21,776 nucleotides of DNA from Thioalkalivibrio sp. (GTDB lineage Bacteria; Pseudomonadota; Gammaproteobacteria; Ectothiorhodospirales; Ectothiorhodospiraceae), in the NCBI GenBank assembly GCA_003563455.1, contig PWRV01000119.1, positions 1-21,776 on the forward strand, in the 5' to 3' direction. This document shows, one piece after another, positions 1 to 7,577 of the stretch (within the stretch, counting starts at the first letter, position 1; each line of letters starts with the position of its first letter). A program made the position numbers and the translations under genes. The notes below the pieces were generated by a model that was not told the DNA's origin, searched no databases, and saw only the letters and a program-made list of their open reading frames with translations.

Positions 1-784
1 CCAACGCGGCGAGGGGCTCGGCCGCGATGGCGAGAAAGGGCTGGCCGGGCTCATGTTCCACCGACACGATGCGCGCAACCGGGTAGTCTGCCGGAAAGCG
101 CTGGCCCAGGCCCGAAGTCAGCAGCAGGTCGCCCTCCTCGATGTCCTCCTGCGGCGGGACATGGCGCAGATCCAGGCGCCGTGGATTGCCGGAGCCGACG
201 GCCAGGGCGCGCAACCCGGTGCGCTCGACGATCACCGGCAGCGCGTGGCCCGGGTCCGAGATCAGCAGCGCGGTCGAGCTCGCCCAGTGCGGTGTCAGGA
301 TCTGTCCGATCACGCCGTCCGCGTTGATCAATGGCTGTCCGGCGTATACGCCGTCGCTCCGGCCCTTGTTGATCACGATCTGCTGACGGAAGGGGTCGAG
401 GTCCACTGCGAGAAGCTTGGCGATCTGGACCCGCTCGGTGGCCTGCGCGGAGGTATGCAGCAGCGCGCGCAGGCGATCGTTCTCCGCCTGCAGGGCATCG
501 AAGCGCAGTTGGCGTGCGCGCATCTCCATCAGCTCCGAGCGCAGCAGCCGGTTCTCCAGCACGAGCTGCTCGTGGCGCGAGAAGGACTCGAGCATCCGGC
601 TGCCCGCCCGGATCGGTGCGTCCACGGCCAGCTGCACGGGGTAGGCGATGGTGGCGAAGACGCTGCGCAGGGTCTGCAGCTGGTTGAACCGGTGGTCGAG
701 CGCCATCAGCGCCAGGGCGATCATCAGCACGGCCAGTAGCCGCAGGATCGGCGATGCCCCGAGGCTGAACAGCGGTTTTTCGAT
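1..784 (-). CDS. mreC: MreC, rod-shape-determining periplasmic scaffold (3' end outside window)
   Basis: MreC is a single-pass inner-membrane protein that links cytoplasmic MreB to the periplasmic elongation machinery (RodA/PBP2). The reverse strand reads a hydrophobic N-terminal segment (ILRLLAVLMIALALMAL). A coiled-coil region follows around LENRLLRSELMEMRARQLRF, then the MreC beta-domain with NKGRSDGVYAGQPLINADG and GDLLTSGLGQRFPADYPV. About 261 codons are visible and the C-terminus lies beyond base 1. It follows mreB by 27 bases, the normal mreBC order. The start is odd. A strong GGAGGA (791-796) sits six bases before codon ATC at 784, which would give a protein beginning (M)EKPLFSLGASP, the right N-terminus for the family. 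No ATG, GTG or TTG lies there. The first standard starts are GTG at 730 and ATG at 724, which would cut into the membrane segment. Family identity is secure; the start is not. Confidence 0.93.
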   Translation of the reverse strand, partial: MEKPLFSLGASPILRLLAVLMIALALMALDHRFNQLQTLRSVFATIAYPVQLAVDAPIRAGSRMLESFSRHEQLVLENRLLRSELMEMRARQLRFDALQAENDRLRALLHTSAQATERVQIAKLLAVDLDPFRQQIVINKGRSDGVYAGQPLINADGVIGQILTPHWASSTALLISDPGHALPVIVERTGLRALAVGSGNPRRLDLRHVPPQEDIEEGDLLLTSGLGQRFPADYPVARIVSVEHEPGQPFLAIAAEPLAAL

Positions 785-811
785 GAGACGTCCTCCGGCC
801 GGCGGGAACGG
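785..811 (-). promoter_or_regulatory. mreB-mreC junction with strong Shine-Dalgarno
   Basis: The 27-base gap holds GGAGGA on the minus strand at 791-796. It is one of the better ribosome binding sites in the window and supports translation of mreC starting near base 784, although the codon there is ATC. Confidence 0.6.
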
Positions 812-1858
812 TTACTCGCTGGTCAGAAAGTCGACGCGCTTCTCGTCGAGCATCTCCAGCACACGTCCGCCACCGCGCGCCACGCAGGTGAGCGGATCTT
901 CGGATATCACCACCGGGATGCCGGTTTCCTCCATGATCAGACGGTCGATCTGCTGCAGCAGGGCCCCGCCGCCCGTCAGCACGATGCCGCGCTCGGCCAC
1001 GTCGGCGCCGAGTTCCGGTGGTGTCTGTTCCAGTGCGGTGCGCACCGCGGAAACGATACCGTGCAGGGGATCCTGCAGCGCCTCCAGGATCTCGTTGCTG
1101 TTCAGAGTGAAGGAACGCGGCACGCCTTCAGCGAGGTTGCGGCCCTTTACCTCGATCTCCAGGAGGTCCTTTCCGGGATAGGCCGAACCGATCGCGTGCT
1201 TGATGCGTTCCGCGGTTGCCTCGCCGATCAGGACGCCGTAGTTGCGGCGGACGTAGGACATGATCGCCTCGTCGAAGGTGTCGCCGCCGATACGCACCGA
1301 CTCGGAATAGACGATGCCGTTCATCGACAGCACCGCGACCTCGGAGGTGCCGCCGCCGATGTCGAGCACCATTGATCCCACGGCCTCGTCCAGCGGAATG
1401 CCGGCGCCGATCGCCGCCGCCACCGGTTCCTGCAGAAGATAGACCTTGCGCGCGCCGGCACCAAACGCCGACTCGCGGATTGCACGGCGCTCGACCTGCG
1501 TGGCACCGCAGGGCACGCAGACGAGTACCCGCGGGCTGGGACGGAACACCCGCCGCTCGTGCACCTTTTTTATGAAGTGCTGGAGCATCTTCTCGGTGGT
1601 GGTGAAGTCGGCGATCACGCCGTCCTTCATCGGGCGGATCGTCGTCACGTTCTCCGGCGTGCGGCCGAGCATCTTCTTGGCCTCGGTGCCGACAGCTTCC
1701 AGCGACCGCGGCCCCCCTGGGCCACGGTCCTGCCGGATGGCCACGACCGATGGTTCGTTCAGCACGATGCCCTGCCCGCGCATGTAGATCAGGGTGTTGG
1801 CAGTACCCAGGTCAATGGAGATGTCGTTGGAAAACAGCCCCAGAAAGCGTTTGAACAT
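812..1858 (-). CDS. mreB: MreB, actin-like cell-shape protein
   Basis: MreB is a bacterial actin that forms membrane-bound ATP-dependent filaments directing lateral wall synthesis in rod-shaped cells. The 348-residue product matches the usual length (about 345). Residues 1-10 (MFKRFLGLFS) form the short amphipathic membrane-anchoring start. The actin-fold nucleotide motifs are present: phosphate-1 DLGTAN at 16-21, phosphate-2 DIGGGTSE at 166-173, and the adenosine region LTGGGALL near the C-terminus. Other highly conserved stretches are RPMKDGVIADF, VCVPCGATQVERRAIRES and EDPLTCVARGGG. The gene starts at ATG 1858 and is followed by mreC. It is divergent from gatC, sharing a 125-base intergenic region. 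Nothing in it looks damaged. Confidence 0.98.
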   Translation of the reverse strand: MFKRFLGLFSNDISIDLGTANTLIYMRGQGIVLNEPSVVAIRQDRGPGGPRSLEAVGTEAKKMLGRTPENVTTIRPMKDGVIADFTTTEKMLQHFIKKVHERRVFRPSPRVLVCVPCGATQVERRAIRESAFGAGARKVYLLQEPVAAAIGAGIPLDEAVGSMVLDIGGGTSEVAVLSMNGIVYSESVRIGGDTFDEAIMSYVRRNYGVLIGEATAERIKHAIGSAYPGKDLLEIEVKGRNLAEGVPRSFTLNSNEILEALQDPLHGIVSAVRTALEQTPPELGADVAERGIVLTGGGALLQQIDRLIMEETGIPVVISEDPLTCVARGGGRVLEMLDEKRVDFLTSE

Positions 1859-1898
1859 GGTTCGACCTGATCCAAGTGGCGGGCGGAAAAGACGCGAA

Positions 1899-1928
1899 AC
1901 TCTAGCAAGGCCCCGCTGCTTTGGGCAA
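1899..1928 (-). promoter_or_regulatory. Candidate sigma70 promoter for mreB
   Basis: On the minus strand TTGCCC (1928-1923) and TAGAGT (1904-1899) are separated by 18 bases and lie about 40 bases before the mreB start. Each box matches the consensus at four of six positions. Found by eye only. Confidence 0.4.
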
Positions 1929-1936
1929 GGTGGCCT

Positions 1937-1966
1937 TTGTGGTAACTTTGCGCTCCCGCGTACTAT
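1937..1966 (+). promoter_or_regulatory. Candidate sigma70 promoter for gatCAB
   Basis: TTGTGG (1937-1942) and TACTAT (1961-1966) have an 18-base spacer and lie just before gatC (ATG 1984). The leader would be only about 10-15 bases, and no clear Shine-Dalgarno precedes gatC, so translation may start on a nearly leaderless message. Inference from motif and position. Confidence 0.4.
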
Positions 1967-1983
1967 ACGTTGAAGTATCCGCC

Positions 1984-2271
1984 ATGTCCCTGACCAGTGA
2001 AGAAGTCCGCCGGATCGCGCACCTGGCGCGTCTGGCCGTGGATGACCGCGAGGCCGAAGACTTCGCAGCCGCCCTCAGCGACATCTTCGATTACGTCGAG
2101 GCCCTCAATCGTGCGGACATCGAGGGTGTCGAAGCCATGGCGCACCCCCTCGATGCAGAGCAGCGACTCCGTCCCGATCAGGTCACCGAGCCGGATCAAC
2201 GCGACCTGTTCCAGGCCATCGCGCCGGCGGTGGAGGGCGGGGTTTACCTCGTGCCACGCGTGATCGAATGA
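1984..2271 (+). CDS. gatC: GatC, Asp/Glu-tRNA amidotransferase subunit C
   Basis: GatC is the small subunit of the GatCAB complex that converts misacylated Glu-tRNA(Gln) and/or Asp-tRNA(Asn) to the amidated form. It wraps round and stabilises the GatA-GatB interface. The 95-residue product has the family pattern: MSLTSEEVRRIAHLARL at the N-terminus, a central LSDIFDYVEALNRADIEGVEAMAHPLD, and a C-terminal LRPDQVTEP with a closing VYLVPRVIE. ATG 1984 is chosen because the family begins with MSLT..EV..IA.LARL. An in-frame extension to 1921 adds unrelated residues through the promoter region. It is first in the gatC-gatA-gatB operon, 34 bases ahead of gatA. Confidence 0.96.
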   Translation: MSLTSEEVRRIAHLARLAVDDREAEDFAAALSDIFDYVEALNRADIEGVEAMAHPLDAEQRLRPDQVTEPDQRDLFQAIAPAVEGGVYLVPRVIE

Positions 2272-2305
2272 ACGGCACTTCTGCCCAGCGACGGAACCCC
2301 CGGCC

Positions 2306-3760
2306 ATGACACTGGACACCCTTTCGGGCTGGGCGCGGCGCCTTCAGACCCGCGAGATCAGCAGCCGCGAGTTGACCGAGCTCTACCTCGGGCGGATCGA
2401 GCGACTGGATTCCGGCATCAACAGCTTCGTGACCGTGACCCCTGAACAGGCGCTGGCCGCGGCGGACGCGGCGGACCAGCGGCTTGCGAAGGGTGAGCGG
2501 GCGCCGCTGCTGGGGCTTCCGGTGGCTCAGAAGGACATCTTCTGCACCCAGGGGGTGCGGACCAGCTGTGGTTCGAAGATGCTCGATTCCTTCGTTGCCC
2601 CTTACGACGCCACGGTCGTCGAGCGCATGAACGCCGCTGGGGCGGTGATGCTCGGCAAGACCAACATGGACGAGTTCGCGATGGGCTCGTCCAACGAGAC
2701 CAGCCATTACGGACCGGTCCGCAACCCCTGGGACCCGGAGCGGGTCCCGGGTGGATCGTCGGGCGGTTCGGCCGCCGCAGTGGCCGCGCGCCTGGTACCG
2801 GCGGCGACCGGTACCGATACCGGCGGCTCGATCCGGCAGCCAGCGGCCTTCTGCGGCGTTACGGGGCTGAAGCCGACCTACGGACGGGTCTCCCGCTACG
2901 GGATGATCGCCTTCGCCTCCAGCCTGGACCAGGGCGGGCCAATGGCGGCCAGTGCGGAGGACTGCGCGCTGGTGCTGAATGCGATCGCCGGCTTCGACCC
3001 GCGCGATTCCACCAGCCTGCAACGGCCGGACGAGGACTTCACCGCCGGGCTGGACCGCGATCTCAAGGGTCTGCGCATTGGCCTGCCGCGCGAATACTTC
3101 GGCGACGGGCTGCACCCGGAGGTACGCCGTACGGTGCAGGACGCACTGGCGGTACTGCGCGAGCGCGGGGCGGAGCCGGTGGAAATCAGCCTGCAGAACA
3201 GTGGCCTTTCGGTCCCGGCCTATTACGTGGTCGCCCCCGCCGAGTGTTCGTCGAACCTCGCCCGTTATGACGGCGTGCGCTACGGTCACCGCTGCGCCGA
3301 CCCCCGCGACCTGATGGACCTGTACACGCGCTCGCGCGCAGAGGGCTTTGGCGCCGAGGTCAAGCGGCGCATCATGATCGGGACCTACGTGCTGTCCGCG
3401 GGCTACTATGACGCCTACTACCTGAAGGCCCAGAAGGTTCGCCGGCTGATCGCGGAGGACTTCCGCCGAGCCTTCGACAAGGTCGACGTGATCGCGGGCC
3501 CGACGAGCCCCGAACTCCCGTTCCGGCTGGGCGAGAAGAGCGCGGATCCCATCAGCATGTACCTGTCCGATATCTACACCATTGCGGCAAACCTGGCCGG
3601 CCTCCCCGGGCTGTCGATGCCGGCAGGCACCGTCGGCAGTCTGCCGGTTGGGCTGCAGCTGGTCGGGAATTACTTCGACGAGGCTCGCCTGCTGAACGTG
3701 GCGCATCAGTTCCAGCAGGAAACCGGCTGGCATCAGCGGATGCCCGCGGCTTTCGCTTAA
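2306..3760 (+). CDS. gatA: GatA, Asp/Glu-tRNA amidotransferase subunit A (amidase)
   Basis: GatA hydrolyses glutamine and supplies ammonia, through an internal tunnel, to GatB for amidation of Glu-tRNA(Gln)/Asp-tRNA(Asn). The 484-residue product is full length for the family. The amidase-signature triad is visible: Lys76 in PVAQKDIF, cis-Ser151 in PGGSSGGS, and nucleophile Ser175 in GTDTGGSIRQP. The adjoining GVTGLKPTYGRVSRYG, EDCALVLNAIAGFDPRDST and the C-terminal IYTIAANLAGLPGLSMPAG are also diagnostic. It begins at ATG 2306 with weak Shine-Dalgarno support. It is followed by an unusual 146-base gap carrying an inverted repeat before gatB. No missing catalytic residue or frameshift was seen. 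Confidence 0.98.
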   Translation: MTLDTLSGWARRLQTREISSRELTELYLGRIERLDSGINSFVTVTPEQALAAADAADQRLAKGERAPLLGLPVAQKDIFCTQGVRTSCGSKMLDSFVAPYDATVVERMNAAGAVMLGKTNMDEFAMGSSNETSHYGPVRNPWDPERVPGGSSGGSAAAVAARLVPAATGTDTGGSIRQPAAFCGVTGLKPTYGRVSRYGMIAFASSLDQGGPMAASAEDCALVLNAIAGFDPRDSTSLQRPDEDFTAGLDRDLKGLRIGLPREYFGDGLHPEVRRTVQDALAVLRERGAEPVEISLQNSGLSVPAYYVVAPAECSSNLARYDGVRYGHRCADPRDLMDLYTRSRAEGFGAEVKRRIMIGTYVLSAGYYDAYYLKAQKVRRLIAEDFRRAFDKVDVIAGPTSPELPFRLGEKSADPISMYLSDIYTIAANLAGLPGLSMPAGTVGSLPVGLQLVGNYFDEARLLNVAHQFQQETGWHQRMPAAFA

Positions 3761-3772
3761 CGTGAAACCAGA

Positions 3773-3849
3773 GCCACGGATGGACACGGATGAACACGGC
3801 TCTTTTTTGATTGAAGCCCTGTCCGTGTTGATCCGTGTGTATCCGTGGC
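3773..3849. repeat. Intergenic inverted repeat of CACGGATG type between gatA and gatB
   Basis: The left arm (3773-3799) and right arm (3823-3849) are reverse complements at 24 of 27 positions, with mismatches at arm positions 10, 11 and 20. The loop is 23 bases. Each arm is built from a short direct motif of about 9-10 bases (CACGGATGAA-like), repeated two to three times. The left arm also contains AGAGCC (3770-3775) matching GGCTCT (3798-3803), followed by a T run, so it could fold as a weak terminator. From memory, very similar CCACGGATGAACACGG-type sequences are scattered between genes in many unrelated bacteria. When translated by chance they give IRVHPCPSV-like peptides, as the minus strand does here. 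I read it as a non-coding dispersed palindromic repeat. Confidence 0.85.
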
Positions 3850-3906
3850 TGGACTTGTCATCCTTCGGGGTCGCCCGGAGCCATGCCAGTTAGGGGCGTG
3901 CGAAGA

Positions 3907-5343
3907 ATGGAATGGGAAACCGTGATCGGGCTGGAGATCCACACCCAGCTGAACACCGTGTCGAAGATCTTCTCGGGGGCCGCGACCGCCTACGGCGCCG
4001 AGCCGAACCGGCAGGCCTGTGCGGTGGATCTGGGTCTGCCGGGCGTGCTGCCGGTGCTGAACGAGGCGGTTGTACGCAAAGCCGTGATGCTGGGGCTGGC
4101 CCTCGAGGCCGAGATCGCGCCGCGCTCCATTTTCGCGCGCAAGAACTATTTCTACCCCGATCTTCCGAAGGGTTACCAGATCTCCCAGTACGAGCTGCCG
4201 ATCGTCGCGCGGGGCCACCTGGATATCGAGCTCGAAGATGGGAACCGCAAGCGCATCGGCGTCACCCGGGCCCACCTCGAAGAGGATGCCGGGAAAAGCG
4301 TGCACGAGGGTTTCGGAACGATGACGGGCATCGACCTCAACCGTGCCGGTACGCCGCTGGTCGAGATCGTCTCCGAGCCGGAGCTGCGTTCGGCTCGCGA
4401 GGCAGTGGCCTACATGAAGAAGCTGCATGCGCTGGTTCGTTACCTCGACATCTGTGACGGGAACATGCAGGAAGGCAGTTTCCGCTGCGACGCGAATGTG
4501 TCGATCCGGCCGGTGGGGCAGTCATCCTTCGGTACCCGCACCGAGATCAAGAACCTGAACTCGTTTCGCTTCGTCGAACGCGCGATCAATTTCGAAGTGG
4601 AGCGCCAGATCGACCTGATCGAGTCGGGCGGTTCGGTGGTGCAGGAGACGCGCCTGTACGACCCCGACCGCGACGAGACCCGCCCGATGCGTTCGAAGGA
4701 AGAGGCGAACGACTACCGCTACTTTCCGGATCCCGACCTCCTGCCGGTGGCGGTCCATGCGGATGCCATCGAGGCGATTCGGGCGGAGATGCCGGAACTG
4801 CCGGATGCAAAGCGCGAGCGCTTTGCGCGTGACTATGCGCTGTCCGGCTACGACGCCGCCGCGCTGACTTCCACACGCGAACTGGCAGACTATTACGAGG
4901 CGCTGGTGGCGGCCGGCGGAGCGCCGAAGCTTGCCGCGAACTGGCTGCTGGGGGACTTCACCGCGGCACTGAACCGCTCCGAGCTGGAGGTGCTCCGGAG
5001 TCCGGTGGCGCCGGCGGCGTTGGCGCAGCTGCTCGCCCGGATCCAGGACGAGACCATCTCCGGCAAGATCGGAAAGGAAGTCTTCGAAGCGATGTGGGCC
5101 GGCGAGGGCGATGCCGACTCGATCATCGCCGCGCGCGGTCTGAAACAGATCACCGACACCGGTGCGATCGACCGGATCATCGACGAGGTGATCAAGGCCA
5201 ACCCCGCGCAGCTTGAACAATACCGGGCCGGCAAGGACAAGCTGCTCGGCTTCTTCGTCGGGCAGGTGATGAAGAAGACCCAGGGCAAGGCGAATCCGGC
5301 ACAGGTGAACGAGCGGCTGCGGGCGCGGCTGCACCGGGACTGA
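3907..5343 (+). CDS. gatB: GatB, Asp/Glu-tRNA amidotransferase subunit B
   Basis: GatB is the kinase/amidotransferase subunit. It binds the misacylated tRNA, phosphorylates the Glu or Asp side chain with ATP, and amidates it with ammonia from GatA. The 478-residue product has the family opening MEWETVIGLEIHTQLNT, then SKIFSG, DLGLPGVLPVLN and the metal/ATP region KNYFYPDLPKGYQISQYE. The LEEDAGKSVHEG and RCDANVSIRP blocks follow, then the C-terminal YqeY-like tRNA-binding tail (GKIGKEVFEAM, VNERLRARL). ATG 3907 is chosen over upstream in-frame starts (ATG 3835 and 3883, GTG 3898) because the family begins M.WE.VIGLE and the longer version would run into the repeat. An AGGGG lies about ten bases upstream. 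It ends the gat operon. Confidence 0.97.
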   Translation: MEWETVIGLEIHTQLNTVSKIFSGAATAYGAEPNRQACAVDLGLPGVLPVLNEAVVRKAVMLGLALEAEIAPRSIFARKNYFYPDLPKGYQISQYELPIVARGHLDIELEDGNRKRIGVTRAHLEEDAGKSVHEGFGTMTGIDLNRAGTPLVEIVSEPELRSAREAVAYMKKLHALVRYLDICDGNMQEGSFRCDANVSIRPVGQSSFGTRTEIKNLNSFRFVERAINFEVERQIDLIESGGSVVQETRLYDPDRDETRPMRSKEEANDYRYFPDPDLLPVAVHADAIEAIRAEMPELPDAKRERFARDYALSGYDAAALTSTRELADYYEALVAAGGAPKLAANWLLGDFTAALNRSELEVLRSPVAPAALAQLLARIQDETISGKIGKEVFEAMWAGEGDADSIIAARGLKQITDTGAIDRIIDEVIKANPAQLEQYRAGKDKLLGFFVGQVMKKTQGKANPAQVNERLRARLHRD

Positions 5344-5375
5344 ACGCGGGTGCCGGGGCGGCGGTCGGAGAGGGC

Positions 5376-6272
5376 ATGATGACGGAGCCCGACACCCTGC
5401 AGCGTTTCCTGCTCGAGAACACGCCGGTCCGGGGCGAGTGGGTCCACCTCGATGCCGCCTGGCAGGCCCTGCTGCAGCGCCACCGCTACCCTCCAGCCGT
5501 GCGCCGGCAGCTCGGCGAGGCCTATGCCGCCGTCGCGCTGATCGCGGCGACGCTGAAGTTTGACGGCTCCCTGATCCTGCAGGTTACCGGCTCCGGTCCG
5601 CTGCACATGCTGGTGGTGCAGGCCACCGGAAACCAGAGCCTGCGCGGGCTTGCCCGTTACCGCGGGGAGATCCCGGACGGCGACCTCGCAGCGATCTTCG
5701 GTGCGGACGCCCGGCTGCTGATCACGCTGGACCCGGGCGCGGGGCGCGAGCGCTACCAGGGCGTCGTCGCGCTGGAGGGTCCGTCGCTCGCGGCCGCACT
5801 GGACGCGTACTTCGAGCGCTCCGAGCAACTGCCGACGCGGGTCTGGCTCGCGGCCGGCGCGGACAGTGTCGCCGGCCTGCTGTTGCAGGGCATGCCGGGG
5901 CCCGACGGCGCCCCCACGCCGCGCGATTCCGAGGACTGGACGCGCCTGACCCTGCTGAGCGACACCGTGTCCGGGGAGGAACTGCTGCGCCTTTCGGCGG
6001 AAGCGCTGCTCGGTCGCCTGTTCCACGAAGAACGCGTACGGCTGCTGACCGGGCATCGGGTGCACTTCGGCTGCCGCTGCTCGCGCGAAAAGGTGGAGGA
6101 GATGCTCAAAGGGCTCGGCCCCGACGAGGTGCGGGCAACGCTCGAGCAGGAGGGCGAGGTCGCCGTCACGTGCGAGTTCTGCAACGCCCGCTACCGTCTC
6201 GATGCGGTGGACGCGGAGGCCCTGTTCGCGGCCGCGGAGCCGCAGCCGGCCGTAGGCTCCACCCGGCACTGA
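5376..6272 (+). CDS. hslO: Hsp33, redox-activated holdase chaperone
   Basis: Hsp33 is a cytosolic holdase. Oxidation releases zinc from a four-cysteine site, unfolds a linker and activates it to bind unfolding proteins during oxidative and heat stress. The 298-residue product carries the zinc centre as C233-x-C235 and C266-xx-C269, the CxC...CxxC family signature (FGCRCSREKVEEML ... VTCEFCNARY). The N-terminal core is recognised from FLLENTPVRGEWVHLD, LIAATLKFDGSLILQV and GPLHMLVVQA. Two adjacent ATG codons (5376 and 5379) follow a GGAGAGGG at 5367-5374, and either could be used. It lies 32 bases after gatB on the same strand, so read-through is likely. It converges with moeB across a 32-base gap holding only a short CGCTC/GAGCG hairpin. 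Confidence 0.97.
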   Translation: MMTEPDTLQRFLLENTPVRGEWVHLDAAWQALLQRHRYPPAVRRQLGEAYAAVALIAATLKFDGSLILQVTGSGPLHMLVVQATGNQSLRGLARYRGEIPDGDLAAIFGADARLLITLDPGAGRERYQGVVALEGPSLAAALDAYFERSEQLPTRVWLAAGADSVAGLLLQGMPGPDGAPTPRDSEDWTRLTLLSDTVSGEELLRLSAEALLGRLFHEERVRLLTGHRVHFGCRCSREKVEEMLKGLGPDEVRATLEQEGEVAVTCEFCNARYRLDAVDAEALFAAAEPQPAVGSTRH

Positions 6273-6304
6273 AGCTTCGCTGCACGCTCCGGGAGCGGTC
6301 AGTC

Positions 6305-7066
6305 TCACGTGCCCGCGGCGGGGGCTGCCGGCCCACAGACCCGGCAGGCCGGGTCGCGGGACAGCGACAGGGTCCGAAAGCTCATCGCCAGCCCATCGAC
6401 CAGCAACAGCTTTCCGGCCAGCGTCGGCAAACCGAGCAGGAGCTTCAGTGCCTCGGTGGCCTGCAGGCTGCCGATCACCCCGGGAAGGCTGGCCAGCACC
6501 CCTGATTCGCCGCAGGTCTCGCCGAGTTCCTCGCCGTCGCCGTAAAGGCAGTGATAGCAGGCCGACGATGGATCCCGGAAATCGAAGGTCGCCACCTGCC
6601 CTTCGAAGCGGATCACCGCGCCGGAGACCAGTGGCACGCCGGCATTCACTGCCGCGTGGTTGATCAGCGCCCGGCTGGCGAAATTGTCGGTCCCGTCCAG
6701 GATCACGTCGGCTTCGGCACAGAGTGCCCCAAGCTCGGCCAGGTCCAGTCGTCGGGCGACCGTGCTCAGCCGGCAACCGGGGTTCAGGCGGCGCAGGCTG
6801 TCTGCGGCCGATTCGACCTTGAGCCGGCCGATGTCGTGCTGCCCGTGCAGGATCTGCCGCTGCAGGTTGCTCAGGTCCACGCGATCGAAATCGACCAGGG
6901 TCAGGTGCCCGATTCCGGCAGCCGCGAGGTAGGCCGAGACCGGCGATCCGAGGCCGCCGAGGCCCATCACCACCGCGTGGGCGGCCGCAAGGCGTTCCTG
7001 CCCCTCGGTGCCGATGTCCGGCATCAGGATCTGGCGGCTGTAACGCAGCAGGAGTTCGTCGCTCAC
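6305..7066 (-). CDS. moeB: MoeB-type molybdopterin-synthase adenylyltransferase (ThiF/HesA family)
   Basis: MoeB is an E1-like enzyme that adenylates the C-terminal glycine of MoaD so it can be thiocarboxylated for molybdopterin synthesis. The 253-residue product has the N-terminal RYSRQILMPDIG and ATP-loop MGLGGLGSP (34-42). The DFDRVDLSNLQRQILHG block and DGTDNF (124-129) follow. The structural zinc cysteines are C170/C173 (CYHC) and C241/C244 (CRVC). Conserved C185 lies in ETCGESGVLASLPGVIGSLQA. The start is GTG 7066 and the stop TGA 6305. It is last in the hemA-prfA-prmC-(small gene) operon, and moeB after prmC is a known Pseudomonas arrangement. Substrate choice between MoaD, ThiS and related sulfur carriers cannot be settled from sequence alone; MoeB is preferred on context. 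Confidence 0.9.
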   Translation of the reverse strand: MSDELLLRYSRQILMPDIGTEGQERLAAAHAVVMGLGGLGSPVSAYLAAAGIGHLTLVDFDRVDLSNLQRQILHGQHDIGRLKVESAADSLRRLNPGCRLSTVARRLDLAELGALCAEADVILDGTDNFASRALINHAAVNAGVPLVSGAVIRFEGQVATFDFRDPSSACYHCLYGDGEELGETCGESGVLASLPGVIGSLQATEALKLLLGLPTLAGKLLLVDGLAMSFRTLSLSRDPACRVCGPAAPAAGT

Positions 7067-7106
7067 GCGGGGCTCCGCGTTGCCGAATGCCCGTGCCGGG
7101 CGCGCC

Positions 7107-7508
7107 TCACCAGTACGAGCGCCAGTGCGACGGTCGCGGGTCCCGGCAGCCGTGTTCGCTCTTTTGGTAATGGCGCACGAAAATGCGCCGCGCGCAGTGC
7201 CCGAAGCAGTTGGAACTGACCTGCATGTTGGCGCGACTCGTGTCTTCGCAATAGGCGTAATAGGCGCGACGTAACCGGGTGAGCAGGCTGTTGTCGAGGT
7301 GAAAGCCGAGCTCTTCCAGGGCGGACTCGATCTCGGCGAAGCTGACCTCGCGCAGATCGTAGCTCACCAGCACCCGGTTCGGGCCGGCGACAGATACCTC
7401 GGAGACCATCGGCGAATCGGCCAGCAGCAGTGCGGCCGACGGTGCCTGGTCCGCCTCGTGGCGCGGCCCGCGGAAAACGAATTCCCGTGTGCGGATGGTC
7501 GAGTCCAT
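7107..7508 (-). CDS. Small HMA-like protein with C-terminal Cys/His cluster, unknown function
   Basis: I do not recognise an assigned function. The 133-residue product from ATG 7508 has two parts. Residues about 7-75 look like a ferredoxin-fold heavy-metal-associated (HMA) domain: strand REFVFRG, a helix ending LLLADSPMVSEVSV, strand RVLVSYDL, then VSFAEIESALEELGF. The usual metal-binding CxxC is absent. Residues 85-133 are rich in Cys, His and aromatics: C87, C101, H104, C105, H113, H119, C121 and H128, ending HWRSYW. This could bind a metal or cluster (inference). The reading frame runs to 7571, but the extra 21 residues are low in support. It lies 69 bases after prmC and 40 before moeB on the same strand, so it is probably in that operon. 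Cytosolic: no signal peptide or membrane segment. Confidence 0.8.
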   Translation of the reverse strand: MDSTIRTREFVFRGPRHEADQAPSAALLLADSPMVSEVSVAGPNRVLVSYDLREVSFAEIESALEELGFHLDNSLLTRLRRAYYAYCEDTSRANMQVSSNCFGHCARRIFVRHYQKSEHGCRDPRPSHWRSYW

Positions 7509-7577
7509 GGCTCGTATGGTAGTTGGCGCCGCATCATTTGCCCAGTCGCTCGGAAAGCCCGTTCGAACCATCGGACT

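Noticed and set aside
2183..3787. A 534-codon open frame on the minus strand opposite gatA
   Set aside because: It lies antisense to a complete, motif-rich gatA and its translation has no recognisable domain. Long antisense frames are common in GC-rich genes. Its upstream end falls in the intergenic repeat.
3757..4428. Minus-strand peptide containing RVHPCPSV-like sequence over the gatA-gatB repeat
   Set aside because: Such peptides arise by chance translation of the CACGGATG-type repeat; the remainder is antisense to gatB.
4893..6776. A 627-codon minus-strand open frame across gatB, hslO and moeB
   Set aside because: It runs antisense to gatB and hslO and out of frame through moeB. The protein is low-complexity Arg/Gly/Pro rich with no family features.
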